Source: Flavobacterium sp. TAB 87 (GTDB lineage: Bacteria; Bacteroidota; Bacteroidia; Flavobacteriales; Flavobacteriaceae). From it: a DNA stretch of 64,000 nt. The stretch is taken from contig NZ_LLWK01000032.1 in NCBI RefSeq assembly GCF_001529295.1, positions 1 to 64,000 of the forward strand, in the 5' to 3' direction. The stretch's first letter is position 1, and each line of letters opens with the position of its first letter. The notes beneath the pieces were generated by a model. That model worked only from the letters and a program-made list of their open reading frames with translations, was not told the origin of the DNA and made no database searches. A program made the position numbers and the translations under genes. This document shows, in pieces, positions 44,789-54,588 of this stretch.

Positions 44789-45256
44789 TTCTAAGAGAGT
44801 TTGGTTGTTATAATATTTGGTTTTCTTCTAAAAGGTGTTCATTAAACATTCGTGTTAAGAAGACAATTCGCGATTGCTATATTTTAGATTTATTTATGAT
44901 TCTATCACTGTAAAGAAAAATAGCCTTTTGTATAAAAATGTAATTTAATAGTACACTATTATTAATTAAATTCCGATTAAATCATCTAAATAGTTAATAA
45001 AAAGAGTAATTGATATTAATTAACGCAAAATCCAAATTAAATTAAAATTAAATAATTTTCACTTAAATCTTACAATTGTTAAAGTATTCGTTATATTTTT
45101 AACTAAAATAGAAATAATTATCCAATAACAAAAACCTTAATACAAAAAAAAACTTACCGTATGTATTAGTAATACAAATAGTAAGTTCCTTTTCAACCAA
45201 ATCGACCTTTTGGTTTTCTTAAAATGTCTTTAAAATCGAGCTACTCTAGAGAATTT
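44789..45256. other. Intergenic, promoter region and terminator only
   Basis: AT-rich. Holds the leftward terminator at 45143-45190 and the upstream region of the TPR gene. No coding frame of note. Confidence 0.45.
45143..45190 (-). terminator. Terminator of the sigma-factor operon
   Basis: Read leftward: AACTTACTATTTGTATT, short loop, AATACATACGGTAAGTT then a long T-run. It lies about 65 bases after the 47-codon gene. Confidence 0.75.
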
Positions 45257-45400
45257 TTAGTTCACTACGATCTCGAAATTTCTGCTTTCGACTTTCACAA
45301 TTGTCAATGCTTTTGAATAATTAAGCAAGAAAGAGATTACTTCCTCTTTTGCCTTCAAATCTTTGTTAACTACTGTTTTTTTAGAGTAAATTTTTGCCAT
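45257..45400 (-). CDS. 47-residue conserved-looking small protein
   Basis: ATG 45400 opens MAKIYSKKTVVNKDLKAKEE and continues with a hydrophobic ISFLLNYSKALTIV segment, ending EIVVN at 45257. Composition is that of a real small protein: a basic start and an amphipathic helix. It begins 51 bases after the ECF sigma gene on the same strand, ahead of the terminator. I recall similar short frames behind this sigma gene in other Flavobacteria. Function unknown; the position suggests a partner or by-product of the sigma operon. Confidence 0.6.
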   Translation of the reverse strand: MAKIYSKKTVVNKDLKAKEEVISFLLNYSKALTIVKVESRNFEIVVN

Positions 45401-45451
45401 GCTATACAAACGTTTAATTTATATTATAACGTAACAGTAAGCGTATTAGTA

Positions 45452-46036
45452 TTAGTTGGTCAAAATAATTTGATGTTTTTCGATTATCTTTCTAAGATTC
45501 ATTAATGCGTAACGCATTCGACCTAAAGCAGTATTGATACTAACTCCTGTTAATTCTGAAATTTCCTTAAAGCTCATATCTTGATACATACGCATTACCA
45601 AAACCTCTTTTTGATCTTTTGGTAACTCTTCAACGAGTTTCTTTAAATCCAATTCGACCTGATCTAAAATCATTTGATTTTCGATAGTCAACGAATCGTC
45701 GGACATAATGGAGAAAATTGAAAATTCTTCGGTTTCGCGATACAAAGGCATTTTTTTATTCTTGCGATAATGATCTACGATCAAATTGTATGAAATACGC
45801 ATAACCCAAGGTAAAAACTTACCTTCTTCATTATAAGAATTTCCCTTTAATGTTCGGATTACTTTGATGAAAGTATCTTGAAAAATATCGTTGGCAACAT
45901 CTCTATCATTTACTTTTGAGTAGATAAAACCGAAAATCTTAGATTCGTGTCTTTTAATTAATGCTGTTAAAGCATTTTCGTCTCCGTCGACGTAATTTTT
46001 GACCAATAGACCGTCTGGAATGTGCAACTGAGCCAT
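45452..46036 (-). CDS. ECF-type RNA polymerase sigma factor
   Basis: 194 residues. Region 2 (about 20-90): AL...RHESKIFGFIYSKV, DIFQDTFIKVIRTL and FLPWVMRISYNLIVDHYRK; region 4 (about 130-185): LPKDQKEVLVMRMYQDMSFKEISELTGVSINTALGRMRYALMNLRK. No anti-sigma gene is beside it, unlike iron-type ECF loci. This form is widely conserved in Flavobacteriaceae and may be a housekeeping-like ECF. Promoter at 46128-46160; followed by the 47-codon gene. Confidence 0.93.
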   Translation of the reverse strand: MAQLHIPDGLLVKNYVDGDENALTALIKRHESKIFGFIYSKVNDRDVANDIFQDTFIKVIRTLKGNSYNEEGKFLPWVMRISYNLIVDHYRKNKKMPLYRETEEFSIFSIMSDDSLTIENQMILDQVELDLKKLVEELPKDQKEVLVMRMYQDMSFKEISELTGVSINTALGRMRYALMNLRKIIEKHQIILTN

Positions 46037-46127
46037 AATACTTACCTTTTAGTTGTTTAAATTTGGGGATATTTCTAAAAAAGTAATTTTATGATATAGG
46101 CTCGTGATTTTTTAATTATTAAGTGCT

Positions 46128-46160
46128 CAAATTTAACACAATTATATTTTAAAACGCAAA
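46128..46160 (-). promoter_or_regulatory. Promoter of the ECF sigma operon
   Basis: Read leftward: TTTG (46160-46157), 21 bases, TAAATTTG (46135-46128), matching the Bacteroidota consensus; about 90 bases ahead of the sigma start. Confidence 0.6.
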
Positions 46161-46604
46161 TTAATACACTTATAAAAGTATTAAAATTAAAAAAAAAAGC
46201 AGTCAGATACAATATATCGGAGATTTACCCGATTAGAAAACTCTTAAACATTAAAATTTAACAAAAAAAATCGGAAAATATTTCTAGTAAACTTGCCAAT
46301 TTTTATTTCCTTCCGCATATCATTCTATCTAATATTGTAGTATAGAGTTAATTTTTAAACAACTTAATCTTTTTATCTAATCGATAAAAAGCTGGTAAAT
46401 TTAAATTTAAAAAGGTTTGATTTTGGTTTTTTAAAATAAACCTATTCTAGCTAACTCTAAACAAGTGAAAGAGAGATCTTAAATTTTAAGTATAATTGTG
46501 TTGCTTTTTCACGAGCATTTTAAGTTTATTTTAATAATTGTACACTTCTAGAGACCGAAAAATCAGCCTAAAATTGCTTACTTTTACATAAATTGAAGAA
46601 TTTT
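46161..46604. other. Intergenic upstream of uvrA
   Basis: AT-rich, no gene. A TTACTTTTAC near 46578-46587 is a weak -7 candidate for uvrA. No LexA-like palindrome was recognised. Confidence 0.4.
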
Positions 46605-49397
46605 ATGAAAGTTGACTTTTCTAAACTAGATCCCAAGCAAAATATAATAATAAAAGGAGCGGAAGTACATAATCTAAAAAATGTGGATGTCGCCATACCT
46701 CGAAATAAACTGGTGGTTATTACTGGTCTTTCGGGCTCCGGAAAATCGAGTTTGGCATTTGATACTTTATATGCCGAAGGACAACGTCGTTATGTAGAAA
46801 GTTTATCCTCGTATGCACGTCAGTTTTTGGGTCGTTTAGACAAGCCAAAAGTCGAATATATAAAAGGAATTGCTCCTGCAATTGCGATTGAACAAAAAGT
46901 AAATACGACCAACGCGCGTTCTACAGTTGGAACATCAACAGAAATTTACGATTACGTCAAGTTACTTTTTGCTCGAATTGGACGCACTTTTTCGCCAGTT
47001 TCTGGTAAAGAGGTAAAGAAGAATACAGTAACTGATGTGGTTAATGACGTTTCAAAATTTGAACTTGATAGTAAATGGTTGCTGCTTGCTCCTATTCATG
47101 TCGAGAAAGGGCGAAAATTAGACGAAAAATTAAAAGTTTTGTTGCAGCAAGGTTTTGCCCGAATTTTAATTGACAATGAAACCATTCGCTTGGATGATTT
47201 TTTAGCCAATCCAAAAATTAAAAAAAATCAAGAGCTGTTATTAATAGTAGATCGAATCGTTGTTAAAAACGAGGAGGAATTTTTTAATAGATTGGCGGAT
47301 GCGGTACAAACTGCTTTTTTTGAGGGAAAAGGAATTTGCTATTTGCAAGAATTGAATGGTGCGCACAGACTTTCCTATTCAAATAATTTTGAGCTTGACG
47401 GAATTACTTTCTTAGAACCAAATGTTCATTTGTTTAGTTTTAATAATCCGTACGGAGCTTGTCCAAGTTGCGAAGGTTATGGAAATATTATCGGAATTGA
47501 TGCCGATTTGGTTGTACCTAATACTTCTTTATCGATTTTTGAAAACGCAATTTATACATGGCGCGGCGAAAGTATGGGCTATTATCGCGATCAGTTGGTG
47601 AACAACGCATATAAATTTGATTTTCCCATTCACAAACCGTTTTTTGAATTAACGGACAGTCAAAAAGAATTAATTTGGACTGGAAATCAATATTTTGAAG
47701 GTTTAAATGATTTCTTCAGAGAACTGGAGGCCAAAAATTACAAAATTCAAAATCGTGTGATGCTTTCTCGCTATCGCGGTAAAACAAAATGTCACGTATG
47801 CAAAGGAAAACGACTTCGCGTGGAAGCTTCATATGTGAAAATAAATGAAAAAACTGTTTCTGACTTAGTTGATTTACCAATACGTCATTTGGCAGATTTC
47901 TTTAAAAACATCAATTTAGACGAATACGAAAAGCAAATTGCCAAACGCTTACTGCTCGAAATCAACAATCGTTTGTCTTTTTTGACTGAAGTTGGTTTAG
48001 ATTATTTGACTTTAAATAGAAATTCTTCAACACTTTCTGGTGGAGAATCGCAGCGTATAAACTTAGCCACTTCTCTAGGAAGTAGTTTGGTTGGATCGAT
48101 GTACATTTTAGATGAGCCAAGTATTGGTTTGCATCCCAAAGATTCTGAACGATTGATAAAAGTTTTGCTGTCTTTACGGGATTTAGGAAACACCGTTATT
48201 GTCGTTGAACATGACGAAGACATTATGAAGGCTGCCGATATGATTATTGATATTGGTCCAGAAGCAGGAACATTGGGCGGTCATTTGGTCGCACAAGGCA
48301 CTTATAAGGAAATATTAAAATCAGATTCATTAACAGCCAAATATTTGAATGGTGCGTTAGAAATTGCAGTTCCTAAAAAACGCAGATCATTTAAAAACTT
48401 TATCGAAATTGTTGGCGCAAGAGAAAACAATCTTAAAAACATAGACGTCATTTTTCCGTTGGATGTATTAACGGTTGTTACAGGCGTTTCTGGTAGTGGA
48501 AAAAGTACGTTGATCAAACGAATTTTATTTCCAGCGGTACAAAAGAAACTAGAATTGGCTTCGGAAAAACCAGGCCAATTTTCTGAAATAAAAGGTTCTT
48601 TTTCGCACATCAAGCATATTGAATACGTCGATCAAAATCCGATTGGCCGCAGTTCTCGTTCCAATCCTGTAACGTATATTAAAGCTTACGATGATATTAG
48701 AGATTTATATTCTAAAGAAAAGCTTTCTAAGATTCGGGGTTATTTACCTAAACATTTTTCTTTTAACGTAGACGGCGGTCGTTGCGAGACCTGCAAAGGT
48801 GAAGGAACGATTAATGTTGAAATGGTTTTTATGGCCGACGTACAATTGCCATGTGAAACTTGTAATGGCAAACGTTTCAAAAAAGAAATTTTAGAAGTTG
48901 CTTTTGAGGGCAAAAACATCAATGACATTTTAACGATGACTATTGATGATGCCATTGCTTTCTTCAAAACAAACAATCAAGCTAAGATTACTCAAAAATT
49001 ACAACCTTTACAAGATGTTGGTTTGGGCTATGTACAATTGGGTCAATCGTCGTCTACACTTTCTGGTGGTGAGGCACAACGCATAAAATTGGCATCATTT
49101 TTAGTCAAAGGAGCTACAAAAGAAAAAGCATTATTTGTGTTTGACGAACCAACGACAGGATTACATTTTCATGATATTAAAAAATTATTAAAATCATTTG
49201 ATGCTCTGATCGAAAAAGGACATTCGGTAATTGTGATAGAACACAATTTGGACTTGATAAAATGTGCCGATTACATTTTGGATTTAGGTCCAGAAGGCGG
49301 TGAAAATGGAGGGTACTTATTAGCTTCTGGAACGCCAGAAGAAATAGTTAAAGTAAAAAAATCAGTTACAGCAAAATATTTGAAAGAGAAGTTATAA
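46605..49397 (+). CDS. uvrA: Excinuclease ABC subunit A
   Basis: The start is taken at ATG 46605 (MKVDFSKLD) rather than a TTG four codons earlier; 930 residues, full length. Two ABC ATPase halves: Walker A GLSGSGKSS and GVSGSGKST, signatures LSGGESQR and LSGGEAQR, and Walker B ILDEPSIGL and VFDEPTTGL. Zinc-finger Cys pairs are seen at CPSCEGYG / CHVCKGKR and CETCKGEG / CETCNGKR. UvrA dimers scan DNA for bulky lesions and load UvrB. Single gene, divergent from the sigma operon. Confidence 0.96.
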   Translation: MKVDFSKLDPKQNIIIKGAEVHNLKNVDVAIPRNKLVVITGLSGSGKSSLAFDTLYAEGQRRYVESLSSYARQFLGRLDKPKVEYIKGIAPAIAIEQKVNTTNARSTVGTSTEIYDYVKLLFARIGRTFSPVSGKEVKKNTVTDVVNDVSKFELDSKWLLLAPIHVEKGRKLDEKLKVLLQQGFARILIDNETIRLDDFLANPKIKKNQELLLIVDRIVVKNEEEFFNRLADAVQTAFFEGKGICYLQELNGAHRLSYSNNFELDGITFLEPNVHLFSFNNPYGACPSCEGYGNIIGIDADLVVPNTSLSIFENAIYTWRGESMGYYRDQLVNNAYKFDFPIHKPFFELTDSQKELIWTGNQYFEGLNDFFRELEAKNYKIQNRVMLSRYRGKTKCHVCKGKRLRVEASYVKINEKTVSDLVDLPIRHLADFFKNINLDEYEKQIAKRLLLEINNRLSFLTEVGLDYLTLNRNSSTLSGGESQRINLATSLGSSLVGSMYILDEPSIGLHPKDSERLIKVLLSLRDLGNTVIVVEHDEDIMKAADMIIDIGPEAGTLGGHLVAQGTYKEILKSDSLTAKYLNGALEIAVPKKRRSFKNFIEIVGARENNLKNIDVIFPLDVLTVVTGVSGSGKSTLIKRILFPAVQKKLELASEKPGQFSEIKGSFSHIKHIEYVDQNPIGRSSRSNPVTYIKAYDDIRDLYSKEKLSKIRGYLPKHFSFNVDGGRCETCKGEGTINVEMVFMADVQLPCETCNGKRFKKEILEVAFEGKNINDILTMTIDDAIAFFKTNNQAKITQKLQPLQDVGLGYVQLGQSSSTLSGGEAQRIKLASFLVKGATKEKALFVFDEPTTGLHFHDIKKLLKSFDALIEKGHSVIVIEHNLDLIKCADYILDLGPEGGENGGYLLASGTPEEIVKVKKSVTAKYLKEKL

Positions 49398-49416
49398 AAA
49401 AAAGTGTTTTGTTGCT

Positions 49417-49716
49417 CTAAGCGACAAAACATTTATCTTCAAAAGGAATACCTTCTTCGTCAATCGCTACTAAAATCTTTTTTGGTTTAGAATATTCTAA
49501 GGTGAGATACAACCAAGCAACTGACCAAAGACCTAAAGTGAAGATAAAAATAATGAAATTAAAACTGTGATCAATTACTCTTCCTCCTTTAGAAAGAACT
49601 GCAAAAAGTAATTCGTCATTGCGTTCCTCTAAAATAAAACCTTTATTAATTTTGTTAGAAATTAAATTAGAAAACAACTGTAAGTCATGTTCTTGTGTAA
49701 ATTGGTGGCTTTGCAT
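49417..49716 (-). CDS. Small membrane protein, unknown
   Basis: 99 residues with a soluble N-terminal half and one or two hydrophobic stretches (about 52-75, FNFIIFIFTLGLWSVAWLYLTL), ending in a hydrophilic tail. The last codons form part of a GTTTTGTTGC...GCGACAAAAC hairpin that may also terminate uvrA. Probably a real small inner-membrane protein. No family recognised. Confidence 0.6.
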   Translation of the reverse strand: MQSHQFTQEHDLQLFSNLISNKINKGFILEERNDELLFAVLSKGGRVIDHSFNFIIFIFTLGLWSVAWLYLTLEYSKPKKILVAIDEEGIPFEDKCFVA

Positions 49717-49944
49717 ATTCGACGTTTTTTAGTTGTCAAAATTTTAAAAAGCATTAAAAATTCAACACAGCAAAAATACGCCAAAGTCCTACATATATCA
49801 ATACCCACTTTTGGTGATATTTTGACTCAATATTTTTAAAGCTAACTCAAAAAAAAAAAATCATTAGTTCATAAAGCTAAAAAAACTTATCTTAATAAAT
49901 ATTCTACAGTAAGTTATGCAAACATACAGGAACTTTTCTGCCCT

Positions 49945-51600
49945 TTATTTGATCTTACCCATATAACTACCGGGAATTGTACTTGCACTTCCGTCACGAC
50001 TCGCCAGATAATGCGGCGACATAATTTCAATTCCAGCTTCGTTGCAACAATCTTGAATATTTTGATGCAGCGATGAATATATTAAAGGTTGCTTGTTTGG
50101 TTCTTTCGTAAAGGCATTAATTTGATAGCCAACATAAAAGTCATCTAACGCAGTTTGCAAAACGTACGGAAGCGGTGTCTTTTGAATAAAATCGGTTCGT
50201 GAAGCGGCTTCAATAAGCGCTTTATGCACCTCTTTCCAAGGTACGTCATAACCAATTGTAACAGTAGTGTGCACGACCAATCCAGGTGCATTAGCATGTG
50301 TATTGGCCGAATAATTAGTTGATGTACTAGATAAAACCGTCGCATTGGGTATCGTTATATCTTCCATTTTACCGGTTCGTACTCGAGTAACCAGGGCCGT
50401 CTTTTCAATTACTTCTCCACTGACATCTCCGATTTTAATAAAGTCTCCAATTTTGAAAGGTCGCATGTAAGTGATCACTAAACCTGCTACCATATTTGCG
50501 ATAGCATTTGAAGATCCTAAAGAAAATAAAATACCAACAAATACCGAAACTCCTTTAAAAATATTCGAATCTGAACCCGGCAATTTCGGAAAAATAAGTA
50601 CTACCATAAAGGCGTACAATAATAGTTTCACAATATTAAATGTAGGTGCAGCCCAATCACTATAAAAACCATCAATGTGTATGTTCTCGCGTTTTATTTC
50701 ATCCACAAAAAACTTTAAAACCTTAATAGCATATTTAAATATTACAACAATAACAATAATGGAAAACAAGTTAGGAAGAAACCCAACAAATCCCATAAAG
50801 ACAGATTTAGCTGGAGTAAAAATCCAATTTAATAACGTATCAGCATAACCTTCGGTAGCAGGAAAAAAGCTAAATAATAAAGGGAGTGATAAATAAACGA
50901 TTAGTATAAAAACAAGTACTTTAATCACACTTACAATTCGAATAACTACAAATTGTTGTCTTTCAGGAGACAAAATTTCAATTGTTTTGAAACGAAGTCC
51001 TGAGAAATATTTGGCGTTTTTTACTAATAAAAAATTCTTGAGTTTACCGAATATTTTATTGGTAAGATACAGCAGTAATAAAATTAAAAACAAGACCAAA
51101 AAAGTAAGTCCGATGCGCTTTAAAATGACTAATGTTGAGTGATTTAGTTTTTCTTTAACTACGGCTTTCGAGATTATTTTAAGATTTCGCTGCGCAATTT
51201 TCGCTACGGTCGCATCTGCATTGATCGTATCTACACTTAAAACAGACATAAGAACAGTATTGCTTTTATAAACAATATCTTCTCCAAATTCTGAATTGGC
51301 TATTTTTATCGAATCGGCAACAAAATAATCGTCATCGTATAACAATTTAATTTTTTCGGAAATTAATTTAGCTCGATTCTCAGCAGAAAAAGAACCTACC
51401 CTGTGATTGATATAAAAAAGCGTATCCCTAAACGGAGCAACCGGAAAACCTCTTAAAACAGTATTCTCAATTGAATCTTGTTTAAGTTTTACAAGCGCAT
51501 CAACTTTCGACTTAGTTGAGGCCTTTTGAGCAAAGCTATTTTGAGAAAGCAAAAATGGTACTAATAGTAAAAAAAAAATAATTTTACTTTTCATTATCAA
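49945..51600 (-). CDS. MscS-family mechanosensitive channel with periplasmic N-terminus
   Basis: 551 residues. A signal peptide (about 1-25) is followed by a periplasmic region of about 130 residues, then five or so membrane helices. The conserved MscS pore and beta domain follow (GVSVFVGILFSLGSSNAIANMVAGLVITYMRPFKIGDFIKIGD, then GEVIEKTALVTRVRTGKMEDITIPNATVLS). It releases solutes on hypo-osmotic shock. Larger than E. coli MscS (286 residues), of the YnaI/MscK-like extended type. -7 box TATATTTG at 51629-51622. Single gene. Confidence 0.9.
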   Translation of the reverse strand: MIMKSKIIFFLLLVPFLLSQNSFAQKASTKSKVDALVKLKQDSIENTVLRGFPVAPFRDTLFYINHRVGSFSAENRAKLISEKIKLLYDDDYFVADSIKIANSEFGEDIVYKSNTVLMSVLSVDTINADATVAKIAQRNLKIISKAVVKEKLNHSTLVILKRIGLTFLVLFLILLLLYLTNKIFGKLKNFLLVKNAKYFSGLRFKTIEILSPERQQFVVIRIVSVIKVLVFILIVYLSLPLLFSFFPATEGYADTLLNWIFTPAKSVFMGFVGFLPNLFSIIVIVVIFKYAIKVLKFFVDEIKRENIHIDGFYSDWAAPTFNIVKLLLYAFMVVLIFPKLPGSDSNIFKGVSVFVGILFSLGSSNAIANMVAGLVITYMRPFKIGDFIKIGDVSGEVIEKTALVTRVRTGKMEDITIPNATVLSSTSTNYSANTHANAPGLVVHTTVTIGYDVPWKEVHKALIEAASRTDFIQKTPLPYVLQTALDDFYVGYQINAFTKEPNKQPLIYSSLHQNIQDCCNEAGIEIMSPHYLASRDGSASTIPGSYMGKIK

Positions 51601-51794
51601 TAGTTATTTTCAGGTTGAACGCAAATATATTCAAAATCTGCTTGTAAAAAATAAATTTGGAATTTTAAAAATTCCCAAGACTTAGAGTAACAACCAAACC
51701 ATTAAATTACGCTATGATTCAATAGATATTAAATCATTATAATTTTATAAAGAGGAAACCAGTAGCAAAAAGTATATTATTTGACTTGAAATAA

Positions 51795-53267
51795 TTAACG
51801 TGCTTTAGGAAGTATCTTTTTTATTAAATTATCAATTACTTGATTAATTTCGATTGAAATTACAAACCGATAGTTCAGATAGACATAAGCGACAGTCACC
51901 AAAGCCGATTTTAAGCAAATGCCGATAATGGGATGTACGGGAAATTCCCAAAAATAAAAAGCCAAAAACAACGCTGCTGTGAGTACAAGCGATTCGACTG
52001 TTTGTTTAGTGAAAGGGTATAAATGCATGCGTTTGACCACGAAAATTAACTTAGCTAAACTATACAAAGTAATCGAGATTAAGGTCGCAAATGCCGCGCC
52101 GAATATTCCGTAGCGTGGTATAAAGATCATATTTAATACAAAGGTAGTCACGACCAGCGCTAAACCTAAAAATAAAACCATGCGATAATACTTGGAATTG
52201 AAAATAATGGCATTGTTGTTACCTAATATCAAATCAAAATACTTTGACAGTCCAATCATAAAAACCACTGATATTCCACCACTGTATTCTTTAGGAACCA
52301 ACTCGTACAGCTGATCAATATTTACAAAAATACACAGCATCACAAAGCCTCCTACCATTTGCAGGTTTATAGATGTTTTTTTGTACAAATTATTCAATTC
52401 GTCGTATTTATCATCATGCATTAATTTAGCCGTAATAGGATATACAATTTGATGCATAGCACGACTAGGCACCGAAATAACCAAGGCAATATAAGTGGCA
52501 ACCGAATAATAAGCGATATTTTCGATCACCATATATTGATTCAGCATTAATTTATCTCCATCCAAAAGTAAGTTGGCAACACTACCCGAAAGAATAATAA
52601 AGAAAGTATACACTAAAACATCTTTTACATTTTTAGGAATCGAAAATTGAAAATGCGGTCTTTTTACATAAAAAGCATACACCATAGTCAAAATAAATGC
52701 TACGAAATAAATACCAGCCGTTACATATACAAATTGCACTAACGTAATCCAGTTTAAATATAAACCAACTAAGGCAATGGAAGACAAAAAACGCAAGCCC
52801 ACTTCTTTAATAAAATTACCAAAAACCGAATGCATGTGCACGCGCGCCCAGGCGTAAAAAATTTCGAAATAAGCCATGCACAATCCCGTAAACGGAATTA
52901 ATAAGATAAACTCTTGAACGACTGGATTCTTTTTGGTTACAAAAACAGTAATGTCATCGTAAAAAAGAAAACCAATAATTAATAAGGGAATACAAAGCAG
53001 TAATGGAAACAAAACGGTAAATGACAAAAACTGGTTTCTTTCGTGTTCGGTCTTGTATTGAGTGTAAAATTTTACTAATGTATTTTGCATCCCAATCGCA
53101 AACAAAGGCATAATTACGTTTGCTGCCGAAAGTATATAATTGGTAACTGCGTAGTAAGTAGCTCCCAAAAAAACAGGATATAAATACAACGTATTAATGC
53201 CACCAATAGCAAACCCAATGTATGTAATTATTGTATTTTTAAAAGACTGATTGAGTACGATTCCCAT
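51795..53267 (-). CDS. Polysaccharide flippase (Wzx/MATE-like)
   Basis: 490 residues with about 14 membrane helices; it starts MGIVLNQSFKNTIITYIGFAIGG, typical of the polysaccharide biosynthesis/oligosaccharide flippase family (MOP superfamily). It would flip lipid-linked glycan across the inner membrane. Last gene of the leftward surface-polysaccharide operon, 35 bases after the glycosyltransferase. Confidence 0.88.
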   Translation of the reverse strand: MGIVLNQSFKNTIITYIGFAIGGINTLYLYPVFLGATYYAVTNYILSAANVIMPLFAIGMQNTLVKFYTQYKTEHERNQFLSFTVLFPLLLCIPLLIIGFLFYDDITVFVTKKNPVVQEFILLIPFTGLCMAYFEIFYAWARVHMHSVFGNFIKEVGLRFLSSIALVGLYLNWITLVQFVYVTAGIYFVAFILTMVYAFYVKRPHFQFSIPKNVKDVLVYTFFIILSGSVANLLLDGDKLMLNQYMVIENIAYYSVATYIALVISVPSRAMHQIVYPITAKLMHDDKYDELNNLYKKTSINLQMVGGFVMLCIFVNIDQLYELVPKEYSGGISVVFMIGLSKYFDLILGNNNAIIFNSKYYRMVLFLGLALVVTTFVLNMIFIPRYGIFGAAFATLISITLYSLAKLIFVVKRMHLYPFTKQTVESLVLTAALFLAFYFWEFPVHPIIGICLKSALVTVAYVYLNYRFVISIEINQVIDNLIKKILPKAR

Positions 53268-53302
53268 GGAAAGAATTGTGATTTATAAATTTAAAACGGT
53301 AT

Positions 53303-54586
53303 TTATAGTATTAAATCCGCTAATTTCTTGGTTAAATTTTTACGAGAATATTGTTGTAAACCGACTCCATACGACTGTAATTTCCCTTCTAAGAACTGGT
53401 TGTAGTGCGATAAAATCAAACCTTTTAATCGTTCTTTTTCGGAATAATTAAAAAATACGCCAGTGTTCGTTGTAGTAATAATTTCGGCAAAGTCAGAACC
53501 GATCGGTCCAATGGCTATTATCGGACGATTCGAAACCATATACTCAAATAATTTACCGGGAATGATGCTTTTGGTATCTTCAGAGTCAATTTCGATGAGT
53601 AGTAAAACTTGTGATCTTTTTTGATGTGCGATGGCTTCATTGTGCGAAACGTACCCAAGATTATTCAAATACACATCTAAATTATAGTGAGATATAGTCT
53701 CTAAAACTTCTTGGCTGACTGCACCAATTAATTTCAGTTCCAAATGATTTTTAAACTCTTCGATTTCGTGAAGCAATTCAGATACACTTTCCCATAATAA
53801 TTTCGGATTTCTTTCTGATAAAAAAGAACCAATATGCGCTAAAGAAAATTTGGTGTCTAAAATTTGTGTCGCCACGTTCTCATTGTCATAACCATTTGTA
53901 ATTACTTTAATAGGCTTAGCTGTAAGTTTTTCAAACTCTGTTTTTGTCGTTTTACTAGTTACTATAATACTATCAGCACTATTTAAAACTTGATGTTCTA
54001 ATTTTTTATGCTTTTTTGAAGCATAATTAGAGAGTCGAAGTGATTTATGATAGCCGATCGTAGTCCAAGGATCACGAAAATCTGCGAGCCACTTTACTCC
54101 TAATTTTTGCTTTAATTCTAAGCCAATTAAATGTAAACTATGCGGTGGTCCCGAAGTCACAATCGTATCAATTTCGTTTTCTATAATGTACTTTTCTAGG
54201 TATTTAACCGATGGCTTCACCCATAAAACACGCGCATCTGGAATAAAAATATTGCCACGAATCCAGAGAAATGTTTTATCTAAAAAAGATTGCTTTTTTT
54301 GATTCGGAATAATTCCAGAAGCTATCTTTTTTGTTTTATTTTTTGAGAATACTGAAGCCAATTGGTAAGGCTCCAGTATTTTATTTTTTAAGACAATTGC
54401 TTTATCTGAAATTTCGTCAACTAAACCTTCATCTATAATTGGATAAGTAGGATTTTCAGGAACGTAAACAATTGGCTGAATACCAAAATCAGGTAAATAT
54501 TTTACAAATTTCAGCCAGCGCTGAACACCTGGTCCACCTGCAGGCGGAAAATAATACGTAATTATTAAAAGTTTTTTAGGTTCCAA
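53303..54586 (-). CDS. Glycosyltransferase family 4
   Basis: 427 residues, GT-B fold. The N-terminal YYFPPAGGPGVQRWLKFVKYLP is the acceptor-side motif of GT4 enzymes; the C-terminal half has LKLIGAVSQEV and the donor-binding GKLFEYMVSNRPIIAIGP, where the E-x7-E pattern is only partly kept. It adds a sugar to a surface glycan; donor unknown. Starts two bases after YfhO ends, so tightly coupled. Confidence 0.88.
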   Translation of the reverse strand: MEPKKLLIITYYFPPAGGPGVQRWLKFVKYLPDFGIQPIVYVPENPTYPIIDEGLVDEISDKAIVLKNKILEPYQLASVFSKNKTKKIASGIIPNQKKQSFLDKTFLWIRGNIFIPDARVLWVKPSVKYLEKYIIENEIDTIVTSGPPHSLHLIGLELKQKLGVKWLADFRDPWTTIGYHKSLRLSNYASKKHKKLEHQVLNSADSIIVTSKTTKTEFEKLTAKPIKVITNGYDNENVATQILDTKFSLAHIGSFLSERNPKLLWESVSELLHEIEEFKNHLELKLIGAVSQEVLETISHYNLDVYLNNLGYVSHNEAIAHQKRSQVLLLIEIDSEDTKSIIPGKLFEYMVSNRPIIAIGPIGSDFAEIITTTNTGVFFNYSEKERLKGLILSHYNQFLEGKLQSYGVGLQQYSRKNLTKKLADLIL

Positions 54587-54588
54587 AT

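Noticed and set aside
49401..49436. Hairpin GTTTTGTTGC...GCGACAAAAC as a clear terminator of uvrA
   Set aside because: The right arm is coding sequence of the convergent small gene and no T-run follows on the + strand, so termination is uncertain.
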